From the NCBI RefSeq assembly GCF_010731635.1, contig NZ_AP022583.1, positions 434,001 through 498,000 on the forward strand: a stretch of 64,000 nt of DNA, in the 5' to 3' direction. Numbering within the stretch: position 1 is the first letter of the stretch; the number at the start of each line of letters is the position of its first letter. Source of the DNA: Mycobacterium noviomagense (lineage in GTDB: Bacteria; Actinomycetota; Actinomycetes; Mycobacteriales; Mycobacteriaceae). The notes beneath the pieces were generated by a model. That model was not told the origin of the DNA. It searched no databases and saw only the letters and a list, made by a program, of their open reading frames with translations. The translations under genes and the position numbers were made by a program. This document shows, in pieces, positions 9,354-19,225 of the stretch.

Positions 9354-11561
9354 ATGACACGAAGCGACCAAATCGCCGCACTGCATTTGGCTCCCGAGTC
9401 GAGCGACCTGTCTCGGCTGGCGGCAGGCGAACACCATAATCCCCATAGCATCCTGGGTGCCCACGAGTACGGCGATCACACCGTTATCCGGGCGTTTCGG
9501 CCGCACGCGGTCGAGGTTGTCGCGCTGGTCGGCGGTCGGCGATACCCGCTGCAGCACATCGACTATGGCTTGTTCGCGGTTGCGCTGCCGTTCGTCAACC
9601 TCATCGACTACCGCCTCGAGGTGAGCTATCAGGGTGGCGGTGAGGCGCCCGACGTCCATACCGTGGCCGACGGTTACCGTTTCTTGCCCACTCTGGGCGA
9701 AGTCGACCTGCACCTGTTCGCCGAAGGCCGCCACGAACGACTTTGGGAGGTGCTGGGCGCGCATCCGCGTTCTTTCACCACCGCGGACGGCGTCGTCGAG
9801 GGTGTGTCATTCGCTGTGTGGGCGCCCAACGCCAAGGGCGTCAGCCTGATCGGCGAATTCAATCACTGGAACGGCAACGACGCCCCGATGCGCGTGCTCG
9901 GCTCCTCGGGCGTGTGGGAACTGTTTTGGCCCGACTTCCCGACCGACGGGCTGTACAAGTTCCGGGTGCACGGCGCCGATGGTGTGGTCACCGATCGGGC
10001 CGACCCGTTCGCGTTCGCCACCGAGGTGCCGCCGCAGACCGCCTCGCGGGTGACGACGAGCAACTACACGTGGCGTGACGCCGACTGGATGACTCGGCGG
10101 GCACAGCGCAATCCAGTGTTCGAGCCTATGAGCACGTACGAAGTGCACCTGGGCTCGTGGCGGCCGGGCCTCAGCTATCGCGACCTTGCCCGGGAGTTAA
10201 CGGATTACGTTGTCGCGCATGGCTTTACCCATGTCGAGATGCTGCCCGTCGCCGAACACCCGTTCGCCGGGTCCTGGGGATACCAGGTCACCTCCTACTA
10301 CGCGCCGACGTCGCGGTTCGGCACACCCGACGATTTCCGTGCTCTTGTCGACACGCTGCACCAGGCCGGCATCGGGGTCATCGTCGACTGGGTGCCGGCC
10401 CACTTCCCGAAAGACGCGTGGGCACTGGGCCGCTTCGACGGCACACCGTTGTACGAGCATTCCGATCCCAAACGCGGAGAGCAGCTGGACTGGGGCACCT
10501 ACGTTTTCGACTTCGGCCGGCCCGAGGTGCGCAATTTCCTGGTAGCCAATGCGCTGTACTGGCTCCAGGAGTTCCACGTCGACGGTTTACGTGTGGATGC
10601 CGTCGCCTCCATGCTCTACCTCGACTACTCACGCCCGCAGGGCGGCTGGACACCGAACCTCTACGGCGGGCGCGAGAACCTGGAAGCGGTGCAGTTTCTG
10701 CAGGAGATGAACGCCACCGCTCACAAGGTCGCGCCGGGCATCGTGACGGTCGCCGAGGAGTCGACCTCATGGCCAGGGGTTTCGCGGCCGACCAGCGTTG
10801 GCGGACTGGGCTTTTCGATGAAGTGGAACATGGGCTGGATGCACGACACCCTGCACTACATGAGCCGTGACCCGATTTATCGGAGCTACCACCACCACGA
10901 GATGACGTTCTCGATGCTTTACGCGTTCAGCGAGAACTTCGTGCTGCCGATCAGCCACGACGAGGTGGTGCACGGAAAGGGCACCCTGTGGGGCCGGATG
11001 CCGGGCAATGATCACGTGAAGGCCGCCGGCGTGCGCTGTCTGTTGGCCTACCAGTGGGCGCATCCGGGGAAGCAGCTGCTGTTCATGGGTCAGGAGTTCG
11101 GCCAGCGCGCCGAATGGTCCGAGCAACGCGGCGTGGACTGGTTCCAGCTGGAAGAGAACAGCTTTTCCAACGGCATCCTGCGTTTCGTGCACGACATCAA
11201 CGAGATCTATCGCAGCCACCCAGCGCTGTGGAGTCAGGACACCACGCCGGAGGGGTATTCCTGGATCGACGCCAACGATTCGGCCAACAACGTATTGAGT
11301 TTCCTGCGGTACGGAAGCGACGGCTCGGTGATGGCCTGCGTATTCAACTTCGCCGGAACTGAGCACAGCGGCTACCGGCTCGGGCTGCCGTCCGCCGGCC
11401 GGTGGCGCGAGGTGCTCAACACCGACGCGACCGATTACAACGGCAGCGGGATCGGCAACATGGGCGGCGTTGACGCTACCGACGACCCCTGGCATGGCCG
11501 CCCGGCGTCGGCGGTGTTGGTGCTGCCACCGACGTCGGCGCTGTGGCTGGAGCCTGCTTAG
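9354..11561 (+). CDS. glgB: 1,4-alpha-glucan branching enzyme GlgB
   Basis: GlgB introduces alpha-1,6 branches into linear alpha-glucan made by GlgE. The 735-residue protein has an N-terminal extension, a CBM48 module (about residues 130-230: [18 protein letters not shown]), a GH13_9 barrel and a C-terminal all-beta domain. The nucleophile is D415 in [12 protein letters not shown] and the general acid is E468 in [10 protein letters not shown]; both are four residues later than in M. tuberculosis GlgB. The conserved [14 protein letters not shown] segment is intact. The ATG at 9354 follows glgE by seven bases, and its GGAGG lies within the glgE stop region, which implies translational coupling. 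It converges with the thioredoxin-like gene with a gap of 22 bp. Confidence 0.96.
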   Translation: MTRSDQIAALHLAPESSDLSRLAAGEHHNPHSILGAHEYGDHTVIRAFRPHAVEVVALVGGRRYPLQHIDYGLFAVALPFVNLIDYRLEVSYQGGGEAPDVHTVADGYRFLPTLGEVDLHLFAEGRHERLWEVLGAHPRSFTTADGVVEGVSFAVWAPNAKGVSLIGEFNHWNGNDAPMRVLGSSGVWELFWPDFPTDGLYKFRVHGADGVVTDRADPFAFATEVPPQTASRVTTSNYTWRDADWMTRRAQRNPVFEPMSTYEVHLGSWRPGLSYRDLARELTDYVVAHGFTHVEMLPVAEHPFAGSWGYQVTSYYAPTSRFGTPDDFRALVDTLHQAGIGVIVDWVPAHFPKDAWALGRFDGTPLYEHSDPKRGEQLDWGTYVFDFGRPEVRNFLVANALYWLQEFHVDGLRVDAVASMLYLDYSRPQGGWTPNLYGGRENLEAVQFLQEMNATAHKVAPGIVTVAEESTSWPGVSRPTSVGGLGFSMKWNMGWMHDTLHYMSRDPIYRSYHHHEMTFSMLYAFSENFVLPISHDEVVHGKGTLWGRMPGNDHVKAAGVRCLLAYQWAHPGKQLLFMGQEFGQRAEWSEQRGVDWFQLEENSFSNGILRFVHDINEIYRSHPALWSQDTTPEGYSWIDANDSANNVLSFLRYGSDGSVMACVFNFAGTEHSGYRLGLPSAGRWREVLNTDATDYNGSGIGNMGGVDATDDPWHGRPASAVLVLPPTSALWLEPA

Positions 11562-11583
11562 CGGAGGCGATGTAGCGCAGTGC

Positions 11584-12489
11584 TCAGTACAGCGCGTTGG
11601 CGAGGTTGCGCCGGGCCGCGATGACGTCGGGGTCGGCGGGGTCGAACAGCTCGAACAGCTCGATCAGCCGGGTGCGTACTTTGGTGCGCTCGTCACCGGA
11701 GGTTCGCTTGACCAGCGCGATCAGCCGGTCGAACGCGGCGTTGACGTCTTGGTTGAGGATCTGCACGTCTGCGGCTGCAAACGCAGCCTCGATGTCGTCT
11801 GGGGCGGCGTCGGCGACGGCCACGGCATCGGGGCGCCGTTCGGTAGCGCGCAGCAGGAAGTCGATCTGGCGTATCGCGCCTTTGGCTTCGGCGTGGTTCG
11901 GGTTGGCACCCAGGAGGGCCTGATACGAGTTGCGCGCGGCGGCGAAGTCGCCGGCCTCCAGCTGCTCGCGCGCCTGCGCTAATGCGGGGTCGACCTGCTC
12001 GGGTTCACCGGAAGCCGTTGCGCCGCTGAGCTTGCCGACGGTCGCCGATAGCAGCGAGTCCAGCCAGCGGCGCAGCTGATCGGCCGGCTGCATCCCCTGG
12101 AAACTCGACAGTGGTTGTCCGGCAGCCAACGCCACCACAGTCGGAACCACCTGCACGCCAAAGATCTGGGCCACTCTGGGCACGGCGTCGACGTTGACTG
12201 TCGCCAACGACCACTTGCCGTTGTCAGCGGCGGCCAAGTCCGCGAAGGTGTCGGCCAACTGAAGGCAGACGTCGCTGCGCGGCGACCACAGCAGCACGAC
12301 GACCGGCACCTGATTGGACCGGATCAGCACTTGCTCTTCGAAGTTGGCCTCGGTGATCTCAGTGCCCACCTGCTGCGCCGGCGCTGCATCGCCACCGGCC
12401 GGGGAATCTTGCTGGGCTCGCTGCTTGAGGCCGGACAAATCGACTGCACCGGCCATGGCGGGCCCAATCGGAGGACGGGAACGCGTCAC
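11584..12489 (-). CDS. CnoX/YbbN-like thioredoxin-TPR protein
   Basis: This is the ortholog of Rv1324. I chose the GTG at 12489 (301 residues), which begins VTRSRPPIGPAMAGAVDL as in mycobacterial relatives; the frame stays open to 12561. Residues about 45-155 are a thioredoxin fold. The active-site position reads WSPRSDVC, so the first Cys of CxxC is Ser72 and only Cys75 remains. The C-terminal half is alpha-helical with TPR-like repeats (AREQLEAGDFAAARNSYQALL). E. coli CnoX has the same SxxC site and Trx-TPR layout and works as a holdase that protects substrates under hypochlorite stress. A chaperone rather than reductase role is inferred from this. It stands alone between glgB and fadA4. 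Confidence 0.88.
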   Translation of the reverse strand: MTRSRPPIGPAMAGAVDLSGLKQRAQQDSPAGGDAAPAQQVGTEITEANFEEQVLIRSNQVPVVVLLWSPRSDVCLQLADTFADLAAADNGKWSLATVNVDAVPRVAQIFGVQVVPTVVALAAGQPLSSFQGMQPADQLRRWLDSLLSATVGKLSGATASGEPEQVDPALAQAREQLEAGDFAAARNSYQALLGANPNHAEAKGAIRQIDFLLRATERRPDAVAVADAAPDDIEAAFAAADVQILNQDVNAAFDRLIALVKRTSGDERTKVRTRLIELFELFDPADPDVIAARRNLANALY

Positions 12490-12678
12490 GTCACCAAGTT
12501 TGTCACGCCGCTTCGGGTGCCAGTCCACCCGGTTGCGACCGCGCTCTTCGCCGCGCAGCACGGCCCATAGGTGCGCCGACGGGCACTCTCATCAGCAGAT
12601 ATGACGAAAATCACATCACGCGGCCATAGTGCGGGCCAGCATCGATCCAGCAACCCTCCGCGACGATGACGGCGTCGG

Positions 12679-13860
12679 CTAGCCCGCCCGCAGGATCAGC
12701 GCGTCTCCTTGGCCGCCCGCGCCGCAGAGCGCCGCAACCCCGTATCCGGAGCCGCGACGCGCCAACTCGAGCGCCACATGCAGCGTGATGCGGGCTCCCG
12801 ACATGCCGATCGGATGCCCGATAGCAATCGCACCGCCGTTGACGTTGACGATGTCTGGATCGATGCCGAGCTCTTTGGTTGAGGCCAGGGCCACCGCGGC
12901 GAACGCTTCGTTGATCTCCACGACATCGAGGTCGTCGACGGAAATGCCTTCTCGGGCAACGGCCTTCTTGACCGCGTTGGCGGGCTGTGTTTGCAGTGTG
13001 GAATCCGGCCCGGCCACCACACCATGCGCACCGATCTCGGCGAGCCAGGTCAGTCCAAGCTCGATCGCCTTCTCTTTGCTCATCACGACGACTGCGGCCG
13101 CACCATCAGAAATCTGCGACGACGAGCCGGCGGTGATGGTGCCATCCGGGCGGAATGCCGGCTTGAGGGCGGCCAGCGAATCGGCGGTGGTGTTGGCGCG
13201 GATGCCCTCGTCCTCGCTGAACTGCAGTGGATCACCTTTGCGCTGCGGGATGCTGACCGGCACCACTTCGTCGGCGAAGACGCCGTCCTTCCAGGCCGCA
13301 GCCGCCTTCTGATGCGACCGCGCAGCGAACTCGTCCTGCTCGCGTCGGGTGAACTTGTCCGTCTGGTTGCGCTGCTCGGTCAGCGCTCCCATCGGCTGGT
13401 CGGTGAACACGTCGTGCAGGCCGTCGTAAGCCATGTGGTCCAAAACCGTCACGTCGCCGTACTTGTAGCCGGCCCGGCTACCCACCAGCAGATGCGGTGC
13501 CTGCGTCATGGATTCCTGACCGCCGGCTACCACCACATCGAACTCGCCAGCACGAATCAGCTGGTCAGCGAGGGCGATCGCGTCCAGTCCGGACAAACAC
13601 ATCTTGTTGATGGTCATCGCCGGGACGTCCCAGCCGATGCCGGCCGCCACCGCCGCTTGACGGGCCGGCAGCTGACCGGCGCCGGCGGTCAGCACCTGAC
13701 CCATGATCACGTACTGCACCAGCGACGCCGGGACCTTTGCCGTCTCCAGGGCCCCCGCGATCGCGATGGCACCGAGGTGGCTAGCCGAAAAGTCCCGCAG
13801 CGAGCCCATCAATTTCCCGATGGGTGTCCGGGCTCCAGCAACGATGACCGACGTCGTCAT
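12679..13860 (-). CDS. fadA4: acetyl-CoA acetyltransferase (thiolase) FadA4
   Basis: Thiolase II that condenses two acetyl-CoA to acetoacetyl-CoA or runs in reverse. The ATG at 13860 was chosen because GGAGG lies upstream (393 residues); the frame extends to 13923 without a better signal. The catalytic triad is complete: C88 in [12 protein letters not shown]349 in [12 protein letters not shown] and C379 in [11 protein letters not shown]. Ortholog of Rv1323. It is divergent from the methylmalonyl-CoA epimerase gene with 80 bp between starts, a shared control region. This links acetyl-CoA and propionyl-CoA metabolism, which fits growth on fatty acids or cholesterol. Confidence 0.95.
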   Translation of the reverse strand: MTTSVIVAGARTPIGKLMGSLRDFSASHLGAIAIAGALETAKVPASLVQYVIMGQVLTAGAGQLPARQAAVAAGIGWDVPAMTINKMCLSGLDAIALADQLIRAGEFDVVVAGGQESMTQAPHLLVGSRAGYKYGDVTVLDHMAYDGLHDVFTDQPMGALTEQRNQTDKFTRREQDEFAARSHQKAAAAWKDGVFADEVVPVSIPQRKGDPLQFSEDEGIRANTTADSLAALKPAFRPDGTITAGSSSQISDGAAAVVVMSKEKAIELGLTWLAEIGAHGVVAGPDSTLQTQPANAVKKAVAREGISVDDLDVVEINEAFAAVALASTKELGIDPDIVNVNGGAIAIGHPIGMSGARITLHVALELARRGSGYGVAALCGAGGQGDALILRAG

Positions 13861-13940
13861 GAGTACCTCCAGGGGGGTGTTGACGGCCGATTTAGCCGAT
13901 CGGAGAGGCGCAATCGTTCTCATCAGGTTACCGTGGCGTT

Positions 13941-14417
13941 ATGACCACCGATCACGCTGACGTCCGTCGAACCTTGGCCACTGCGCTGGTGACAGCGGTT
14001 GACCACGTCGGGATCGCTGTGCCTGACCTCGACGAAGCGATCGCGTGGTACCACGACCACCTCGGCATGATCGTGCTGCACGAGGAGGTCAACGACGACC
14101 AGGGGATCCGCGAGGCCATGTTGTCGGTGCGCGGCGCCCCTGTGGGTAGCGCGCAGGTGCAGCTCATGGCCCCCATCGATGAGTCGTCGGTGATCGCGAA
14201 GTTCCTGGACAAGCGCGGGCCCGGCATCCAGCAGCTCGCGTACCGGGTCAGTGACCTTGACACGCTCACCGAGCGGCTGCGCGATCAAGGTGTTCGGCTG
14301 CTATACGACGCTCCCCGGCGCGGCACGGCAAACTCTCGGATCAACTTCATCCACCCCAAAGACGCCGGCGGCGTGCTGATCGAGTTGGTCGAGCCGGCCG
14401 CCGAATCAGCGGCATAA
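13941..14417 (+). CDS. mmcE: methylmalonyl-CoA epimerase (VOC family)
   Basis: The enzyme interconverts (R)- and (S)-methylmalonyl-CoA so that propionyl-CoA carbon can enter the mutase reaction. The 158-residue VOC protein has two beta-alpha-beta-beta-beta modules. Metal ligand positions by comparison with the Propionibacterium enzyme are H22 (VDHVGIAV), Q74 (VQLMAP), position 98, and E148 (VLIELVEP). Position 98 is Gln within GIQQLAYRV where classical epimerases have His, a substitution I recall as usual in actinobacterial members. Syntenic to Rv1322A. It is divergent from fadA4 and convergent with the small zinc protein gene. Confidence 0.9.
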   Translation: MTTDHADVRRTLATALVTAVDHVGIAVPDLDEAIAWYHDHLGMIVLHEEVNDDQGIREAMLSVRGAPVGSAQVQLMAPIDESSVIAKFLDKRGPGIQQLAYRVSDLDTLTERLRDQGVRLLYDAPRRGTANSRINFIHPKDAGGVLIELVEPAAESAA

Positions 14418-14470
14418 CGCACCTAGCCTGATTGCCCGGCTCCTCCTCGGGCCGCCGGCCGCATCGGTCG

Positions 14471-14767
14471 CTACGACCACTTACGGGTCGGGCCGCGTGT
14501 TGCGCGGTTGGTCCAGCATGACGTGTGCCAGTGGCGCCGATCGTCGACACCAGCCTGCGGCGAATCAGCGGGCCATACCACTACATGCGCTGTGCCAGAA
14601 CGGATTTCATGATCGCAGCCAGGGCACCGGTACGTCTTGACAGCCCGGGCTGCCGTGACCGGGCGCACCTCGTATTCGTAGCCGTCCGGTCCGGTTTCGA
14701 GCCGCCGCGGCACCGGCAACGACTGCACGAGCGGCTGCCGACGTGGCGGCGTGCGACGCCGAGCCAT
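14471..14767 (-). CDS. conserved small basic protein with Cys/His cluster (Rv1322-like)
   Basis: A 98-residue protein beginning MARRRTPPRRQPLVQSLPVPRR. A conserved core holds CPGCDHEIRSGTAH and, later, HWHTSCW, a pattern that fits a single zinc site. Some databases label relatives as ATP/GTP-binding, but no P-loop is visible here. Position and length match Rv1322 of M. tuberculosis. It is 21 bp upstream of nucS on the same strand in coordinate terms, so it follows nucS in transcription, possibly as one unit. Function unknown; a nucleic-acid or zinc role is only suggested by the basic N-terminus and Cys/His cluster. Confidence 0.82.
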   Translation of the reverse strand: MARRRTPPRRQPLVQSLPVPRRLETGPDGYEYEVRPVTAARAVKTYRCPGCDHEIRSGTAHVVVWPADSPQAGVDDRRHWHTSCWTNRATRGPTRKWS

Positions 14768-14788
14768 GTGGCCAGTGTATGAGCGAGC

Positions 14789-15469
14789 TCAAAAGAGCCG
14801 GTATTCGTTACTGTTCAGCCCGCGCATCTTGTCGTAATCCAAAGTGACGCAACGAATCCCGCGGTCGATCGCTAAAGTTCGCGCCTGCGGCTTGATCTGT
14901 TGGGCAGCCAGCACTCCACTGACCGGCGCCAGCACACTGTCGCGGTTGAGTAGTTCCAGATAGCGGGTCAACTGTTCGACACCGTCGATTTCGCCTCGGC
15001 GTTTGATCTCGACGGCGACCGCGCGGCCTTGCTCGTCTCGGCACAACAGGTCCACCGGCCCGATCGCGGTCATGTACTCGCGGCGGATCAGCGTGTATCC
15101 GGGGCCCAGCAGTTCGACATGCTCCGCCAGCAATGCCTGCAGGTGGGCTTCCACGCCGTCTTTGACCAGCCCCGGGTCGATGCCCAGCTCGTGGCTGGAG
15201 TCGTGTTCGACGTCTTCGACGGTGATGCGCAGCTGCTCGCCCGCCTTGTTCTGCACCACCCACACCGGATACGGCCCGTCAAGTTCCTCGGTGACCCAGC
15301 ACGGCGGGCTCATCCAGTTGAGCGGCTTGTAGGCCCGGTCGTCGGCGTGCACACTGACCGATCCATCGGCTTTGAACAGCAGCAACCTGCGCGCGGACGG
15401 CAAATGCGCGGTGAGCCGGCCCAGATAGTCAACGGTGCATTGAGCGATCACGAGGCGCACCTGAGTCAC
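14789..15469 (-). CDS. nucS: mismatch-specific endonuclease NucS (EndoMS)
   Basis: NucS/EndoMS cuts both strands at G-T, G-G and T-T mismatches and carries out the non-canonical mismatch repair of actinobacteria and archaea, which replaces MutS/MutL. The length of 226 residues equals Rv1321. The N-terminal DNA-binding domain is followed by a RecB-like nuclease domain with D140 in [10 protein letters not shown] and E154/K156 in AVEIKRRGE, the expected catalytic set. The start is GTG 15469; no strong ribosome binding site is visible and only 40 bp separate it from the divergent cyclase gene, so leaderless transcription is possible. Confidence 0.95.
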   Translation of the reverse strand: MTQVRLVIAQCTVDYLGRLTAHLPSARRLLLFKADGSVSVHADDRAYKPLNWMSPPCWVTEELDGPYPVWVVQNKAGEQLRITVEDVEHDSSHELGIDPGLVKDGVEAHLQALLAEHVELLGPGYTLIRREYMTAIGPVDLLCRDEQGRAVAVEIKRRGEIDGVEQLTRYLELLNRDSVLAPVSGVLAAQQIKPQARTLAIDRGIRCVTLDYDKMRGLNSNEYRLF

Positions 15470-15509
15470 CTTAGAGTCATGACGCCCGACAAATTAGGCT
15501 GACGCCACC

Positions 15510-17114
15510 ATGATGGCCAAGCAAACGGTGGCGCAACGCCTGGGCCGTCTGCTGGAGAGACTGACCCGGCAGAGCGGCCGGCTACCGGAAACCCCGGAGT
15601 ACGGCTCGTGGCTGCTGGGCCGGGTTTCGGAGAGTCAGCGCCGACGGCGCGTCCGGATCCAGATCATTCTCACCGTCTTGATTTTGGCGGTGAACCTAAT
15701 CGGTATCGGTGTCGACCTCCTGCTGCTGGTGGTGGCTTTCCCGGTACCCAGCGTCTTCAGCGATGCACCGGCGTGGCTCACGTTCGGGGTCGCACCGGCC
15801 TACATCGTGATCGCTCTGGTGATCGGGATTTTCTGGATTACCCGGCGAACGGTGAATGCGCTGCGGTGGGCAATCGAGGAACGCCGGCCCAACCGCGACG
15901 ATCAACGCAACACCTTCCTGGCGCCGTGGCGGCTCGCGCTGGTCACCCTCATCCTGTGGGGATTCGGGGCGGCGTTGTGCACCACCCTGTACGGCCTTGT
16001 CAACAGCTGGTTCATCCCGCAGGTCCTGTTCTCAACGAGCTTTTGCGGCGTTTTGGTCGCGACCGGCTGCTACATGCTCGCGGAGTTCGCGCTGCGCCCG
16101 GTGGCGGCCCAGGCGCTGGAGGCCGGACGCCCGCCGCGAAGGCTCGCTCCGGGGATCATGGGCCGGACCATGGTGGTGTGGATGTTGGCTTCGGGTGTGC
16201 CCGTTGTGGGCATCGCGCTGACCGCGATCTTCGCGCTGTCGCTGAGGAACCTGAACGAGACCCAGTTCGGGGTGGCGGTGGTGATCCTGGCCGGCGCAAC
16301 CCTGATATTCGGATTCATCCTGATGTGGATTCTGTCGTGGCTGATCGCGACACCGGTCAGGGTGGTGCGCGCGGCGCTTAGGCGTGTCGAGCAGGGCGAT
16401 TTGGATTGCAACCTGATCGTGTTCGACGGCACGGAACTCGGTGAACTGCAAAGTGGTTTCAACGCGATGGTCCACGGTTTGCGCGAACGAGAACGCCTGC
16501 GTGACCTTTTCGGACGCCACGTCGGGCGCGAGGTCGCGGCAGCTGCCGAGCAAGAACGGCCGAAGCTCGGCGGCGAAGAGCGCCACGTCGCAGTGGTTTT
16601 CGTCGATATCGCCGGCTCGACGCAGTTGGTTACCAAACGCCCGGCCACCGAGATCGTCCAACTGCTCAACCGCTTCTTCGCGGTCATCGTCGACGAAGTG
16701 GACCGTCACCGTGGTCTGGTGAACAAATTCGAGGGCGACGCAGTGCTGGCCGTTTTCGGCGCGCCAAACCGGCTAGAGCGTCCGGAGGACGAGGCGCTCG
16801 CGGCCGCACGGGCCATCGCCGACCGGTTGGAGCGCGAGGTGCCGGAGTTCCAGGCCGGAATCGGGGTCGCGGCGGGAGAGGTCGTCGCTGGCAATGTCGG
16901 CGCGAAGGAACGGTTTGAGTACACCGTGATCGGCCAACCCGTCAACGAAGCGGCCCGACTGTGCGAACTGGCTAAGTCTGAGCCCGGCCGGTTGATGGCG
17001 TCGTCGGAGACGGTGGATGCGGCGAGCGAAAACGAGCGTGCCCATTGGTGCTTGGGTGACACGGTGACGCTGCGCGGCCACGATGAACCAATTCAGGTGG
17101 CCGTGCCCGGGTAG
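15510..17114 (+). CDS. membrane adenylate cyclase with HAMP and class III catalytic domain
   Basis: The 534-residue protein has six predicted transmembrane helices (about residues 48-285), a HAMP linker (about 285-340, ending in FNAMVHGLRERERLRDLFGRHVG) and a class III cyclase domain. Catalytic residues are canonical: metal Asp D366 (VFVDIAGSTQ) and D410 (KFEGDAVLAVFG), adenine-selecting K406, and transition-state N479/R483 (PVNEAARL). It makes cAMP from ATP. It occupies the place of the tandem M. tuberculosis genes Rv1318c-Rv1320c, but only one copy is present here. The start was taken at 15510, where MMAKQTV leaves a choice between two adjacent ATGs. It is divergent from nucS and 89 bp upstream of alkA. 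Confidence 0.92.
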   Translation: MMAKQTVAQRLGRLLERLTRQSGRLPETPEYGSWLLGRVSESQRRRRVRIQIILTVLILAVNLIGIGVDLLLLVVAFPVPSVFSDAPAWLTFGVAPAYIVIALVIGIFWITRRTVNALRWAIEERRPNRDDQRNTFLAPWRLALVTLILWGFGAALCTTLYGLVNSWFIPQVLFSTSFCGVLVATGCYMLAEFALRPVAAQALEAGRPPRRLAPGIMGRTMVVWMLASGVPVVGIALTAIFALSLRNLNETQFGVAVVILAGATLIFGFILMWILSWLIATPVRVVRAALRRVEQGDLDCNLIVFDGTELGELQSGFNAMVHGLRERERLRDLFGRHVGREVAAAAEQERPKLGGEERHVAVVFVDIAGSTQLVTKRPATEIVQLLNRFFAVIVDEVDRHRGLVNKFEGDAVLAVFGAPNRLERPEDEALAAARAIADRLEREVPEFQAGIGVAAGEVVAGNVGAKERFEYTVIGQPVNEAARLCELAKSEPGRLMASSETVDAASENERAHWCLGDTVTLRGHDEPIQVAVPG

Positions 17115-17203
17115 AGGCGCCGGGAAGCGACCTGAAGTCCGCTCCGACGACGATGTCGCATTTCCGCCAGTGATGTCGGTGGCCAGGTGTAATTGTTTCA
17201 AGC

Positions 17204-18691
17204 GTGCATGACGACTTCGACCGCTGCTACCGCGCCGTTCAATCCAGGGACGCCCGGTTTGACGGTTGGTTTGTCACTGCGGTACTGACCACCGGGATCT
17301 ATTGCCGGCCCAGCTGCCCCGCCCGTACACCGTTCGCCGCAAACGTGCGGTTCTATCCCACCGCGGCGGCCGCGCAACGCGACGGTTTCCGGGCTTGCAA
17401 AAGGTGCCGCCCTGACGCCTCCCCCGGTTCTCCGGAATGGAACGTGCGCGGCGACGTCGTTGCCCGCACCATGCGCCTGATCGCCGACGGCACCGTGGAC
17501 CGCGACGGTGTCGGCGGGCTCGCTCGCCGGGTCGGCTACACCAGTCGCCAACTGGAGCGGCTGCTGCAGGCTGAAGTCGGTGCCGGCCCGCTCGCACTAG
17601 CTCGGGCGCAACGGACACAGACCGCCCGGGTGCTCATCGAGACAACAGCACTGCCGCTGAGTGACGTCGCCTTCGCCGCTGGGTTTTCCAGCATCCGCCA
17701 GTTCAACGACACGATCCGCACGCTCTGTGGCACCACCCCGACGCAGTTGCGTACCCGGGTACGGACCCGGCGTGGTTGCGAGGTTGCCTTTCCCGGCACC
17801 CTGTCGCTGCGCCTGGCCGTCCGGACTCCGTTCGCCTATGAGGGTGTGTTCGGCCATCTGGCAGCCAGCGCGGTGCCCGGTTGCGAGGAGATCCGCGACG
17901 GCGCATACCGACGCACACTGCGGTTGCCGAACGGCAACGGCATCGCGAGCCTAAAGCCTGCGCCAGACCATGTCCGTTGCCTGCTGCTTCTCGACGACTT
18001 CCGCGACATGGCAACCGCGATCGCCCGCTGCCGACGGCTTTTGGACCTCGATGCCGACCCCGAAGCCGTAATCGAAGCGCTGGAGGGTGATTCCAGCTTG
18101 GGGTCTCTGGTGGCCAAGGCACCCGGCCAGCGGATTGCGCGCACTGTGGACGAGGCTGAGCTGGCGGTGCGTGTGGTGCTGGGCCAACAGGTATCGACCA
18201 AGGCGGCACGCACCCACGCGGGCAGGTTGGTCGCAGCCTACGGGCTGCCGGTCTACGACGCACACGGCGCGCTGACGCATACGTTTCCGTCCATCGAGCA
18301 GCTCGCCGAAGTCGACCCTGTCCATGTGGCGGTCCCGAAGGCACGGCGGCGGACGTTGGCCGCGCTTATCAGCGGGCTGGCCGACGGCAGCGTCGTCCTG
18401 GATGTCGGCTGCGACTGGGAACGTGCGCGCCAGCAGTTGCTGGCACTGCCCGGGATTGGGCCTTGGAGCGCAGAAGTGATTGCCATGCGTGGTCTGGGCG
18501 ATCCGGACGCCTTCCCTGTCGGGGACCTTGGTCTACGCCTGGCAGCCAAACAGCTCGGCTTGCCTGTGGACCCACGGGCACTAACCGCGCGAAGCCAACG
18601 TTGGCGACCGTGGCGTTCCTACGCCACACAGCACCTGTGGACCGCGCTCGACCACCCAGTGAACCACTGGCCGGCACAGGAGACCGCATGA
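17204..18691 (+). CDS. alkA: Ada-AlkA fusion: methyl-phosphotriester sensor with 3-methyladenine DNA glycosylase
   Basis: The 495-residue protein combines three parts. Residues 1-75 are the Ada metal-binding domain with Cys34, Cys38, Cys65 and Cys68, where the second-type Cys accepts methyl groups from DNA phosphotriesters. Residues about 85-190 are an AraC-type double HTH (ARRVGYTSRQLERLL). Residues about 200-490 are the AlkA N-domain and HhH-GPD glycosylase, with LPGIGPWSAEVIAMR and catalytic D441 in PVGDLGLR. It removes alkylated bases and probably activates the adaptive response, including ogt, whose start overlaps its stop (ATGA). Ortholog of Rv1317c. The start is GTG 17204 (VHDDFDRCYRAV). 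Confidence 0.95.
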   Translation: MHDDFDRCYRAVQSRDARFDGWFVTAVLTTGIYCRPSCPARTPFAANVRFYPTAAAAQRDGFRACKRCRPDASPGSPEWNVRGDVVARTMRLIADGTVDRDGVGGLARRVGYTSRQLERLLQAEVGAGPLALARAQRTQTARVLIETTALPLSDVAFAAGFSSIRQFNDTIRTLCGTTPTQLRTRVRTRRGCEVAFPGTLSLRLAVRTPFAYEGVFGHLAASAVPGCEEIRDGAYRRTLRLPNGNGIASLKPAPDHVRCLLLLDDFRDMATAIARCRRLLDLDADPEAVIEALEGDSSLGSLVAKAPGQRIARTVDEAELAVRVVLGQQVSTKAARTHAGRLVAAYGLPVYDAHGALTHTFPSIEQLAEVDPVHVAVPKARRRTLAALISGLADGSVVLDVGCDWERARQQLLALPGIGPWSAEVIAMRGLGDPDAFPVGDLGLRLAAKQLGLPVDPRALTARSQRWRPWRSYATQHLWTALDHPVNHWPAQETA

Positions 18692-19185
18692 TCCGTTACC
18701 GCACCATCGATAGTCCGACAGGTCCGCTGACATTGGCCGGCCAGGGATCGGTGCTGACTCATTTGCGGATGGTCGATCAGACCTACGAGCCCAGTCGCGC
18801 TGATTGGGTGGTTGATGATCGGGCATTTCCGAACGCCGTCGAGCAGCTACAGGCGTACTTCGCGGGCCAGCGCACCGCTTTTGACTTGCAGCTCGATTTA
18901 CGGGGCTCGCAATTCCAGCGGCGAGTATGGGAGGCGCTGCTGACAATTCCTTATGGGGAAACCAGGTCATACGGAGAAATCGCCGAACAAATCGGTGCGC
19001 CGGGCGCCGCCCGCGCCGTGGGATTGGCCAATGGACGAAACCCTATCGCCATTATTGTCCCCTGCCACAGAGTAATAGGCAGCAGCGGCGGGCTTACCGG
19101 ATACGGCGGCGGACTCGACCGTAAGCGGGCATTGCTGGAATTAGAAAGACGGGGTATGTCGACGAATATGACGCTATTTGATTGA
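18688..19185 (+). CDS. ogt: O6-methylguanine-DNA methyltransferase
   Basis: A 165-residue suicide methyltransferase that repairs O6-alkylguanine by moving the alkyl group to C126 in the IVPCHRVIG motif. The HTH recognition segment YGEIAEQIGAPGAARAVG precedes it, and the DNA-flipping Arg is within GAARAVG. The ATG at 18688 overlaps the alkA stop by four bases, with AGGAGA upstream, so translation is coupled to alkA. The length equals Rv1316c. The gene ends just before a hairpin shared with the rRNA operon coming from the other side. Confidence 0.96.
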   Translation: MIRYRTIDSPTGPLTLAGQGSVLTHLRMVDQTYEPSRADWVVDDRAFPNAVEQLQAYFAGQRTAFDLQLDLRGSQFQRRVWEALLTIPYGETRSYGEIAEQIGAPGAARAVGLANGRNPIAIIVPCHRVIGSSGGLTGYGGGLDRKRALLELERRGMSTNMTLFD

Positions 19186-19191
19186 TTAATG

Positions 19192-19222
19192 AAAAAGCAC
19201 CCCCTTGTGGGGGGTGCTTTTT
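19192..19222. terminator. bidirectional intrinsic terminator between ogt and 5S rRNA
   Basis: AAAAAGCACCCCC, a TTGT loop and GGGGGGTGCTTTTT form a strong GC stem flanked by A's and T's, so it works from either side. It ends the alkA-ogt transcript (plus) and the rRNA operon (minus), which converge here. Confidence 0.92.
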
Positions 19223-19225
19223 GTG

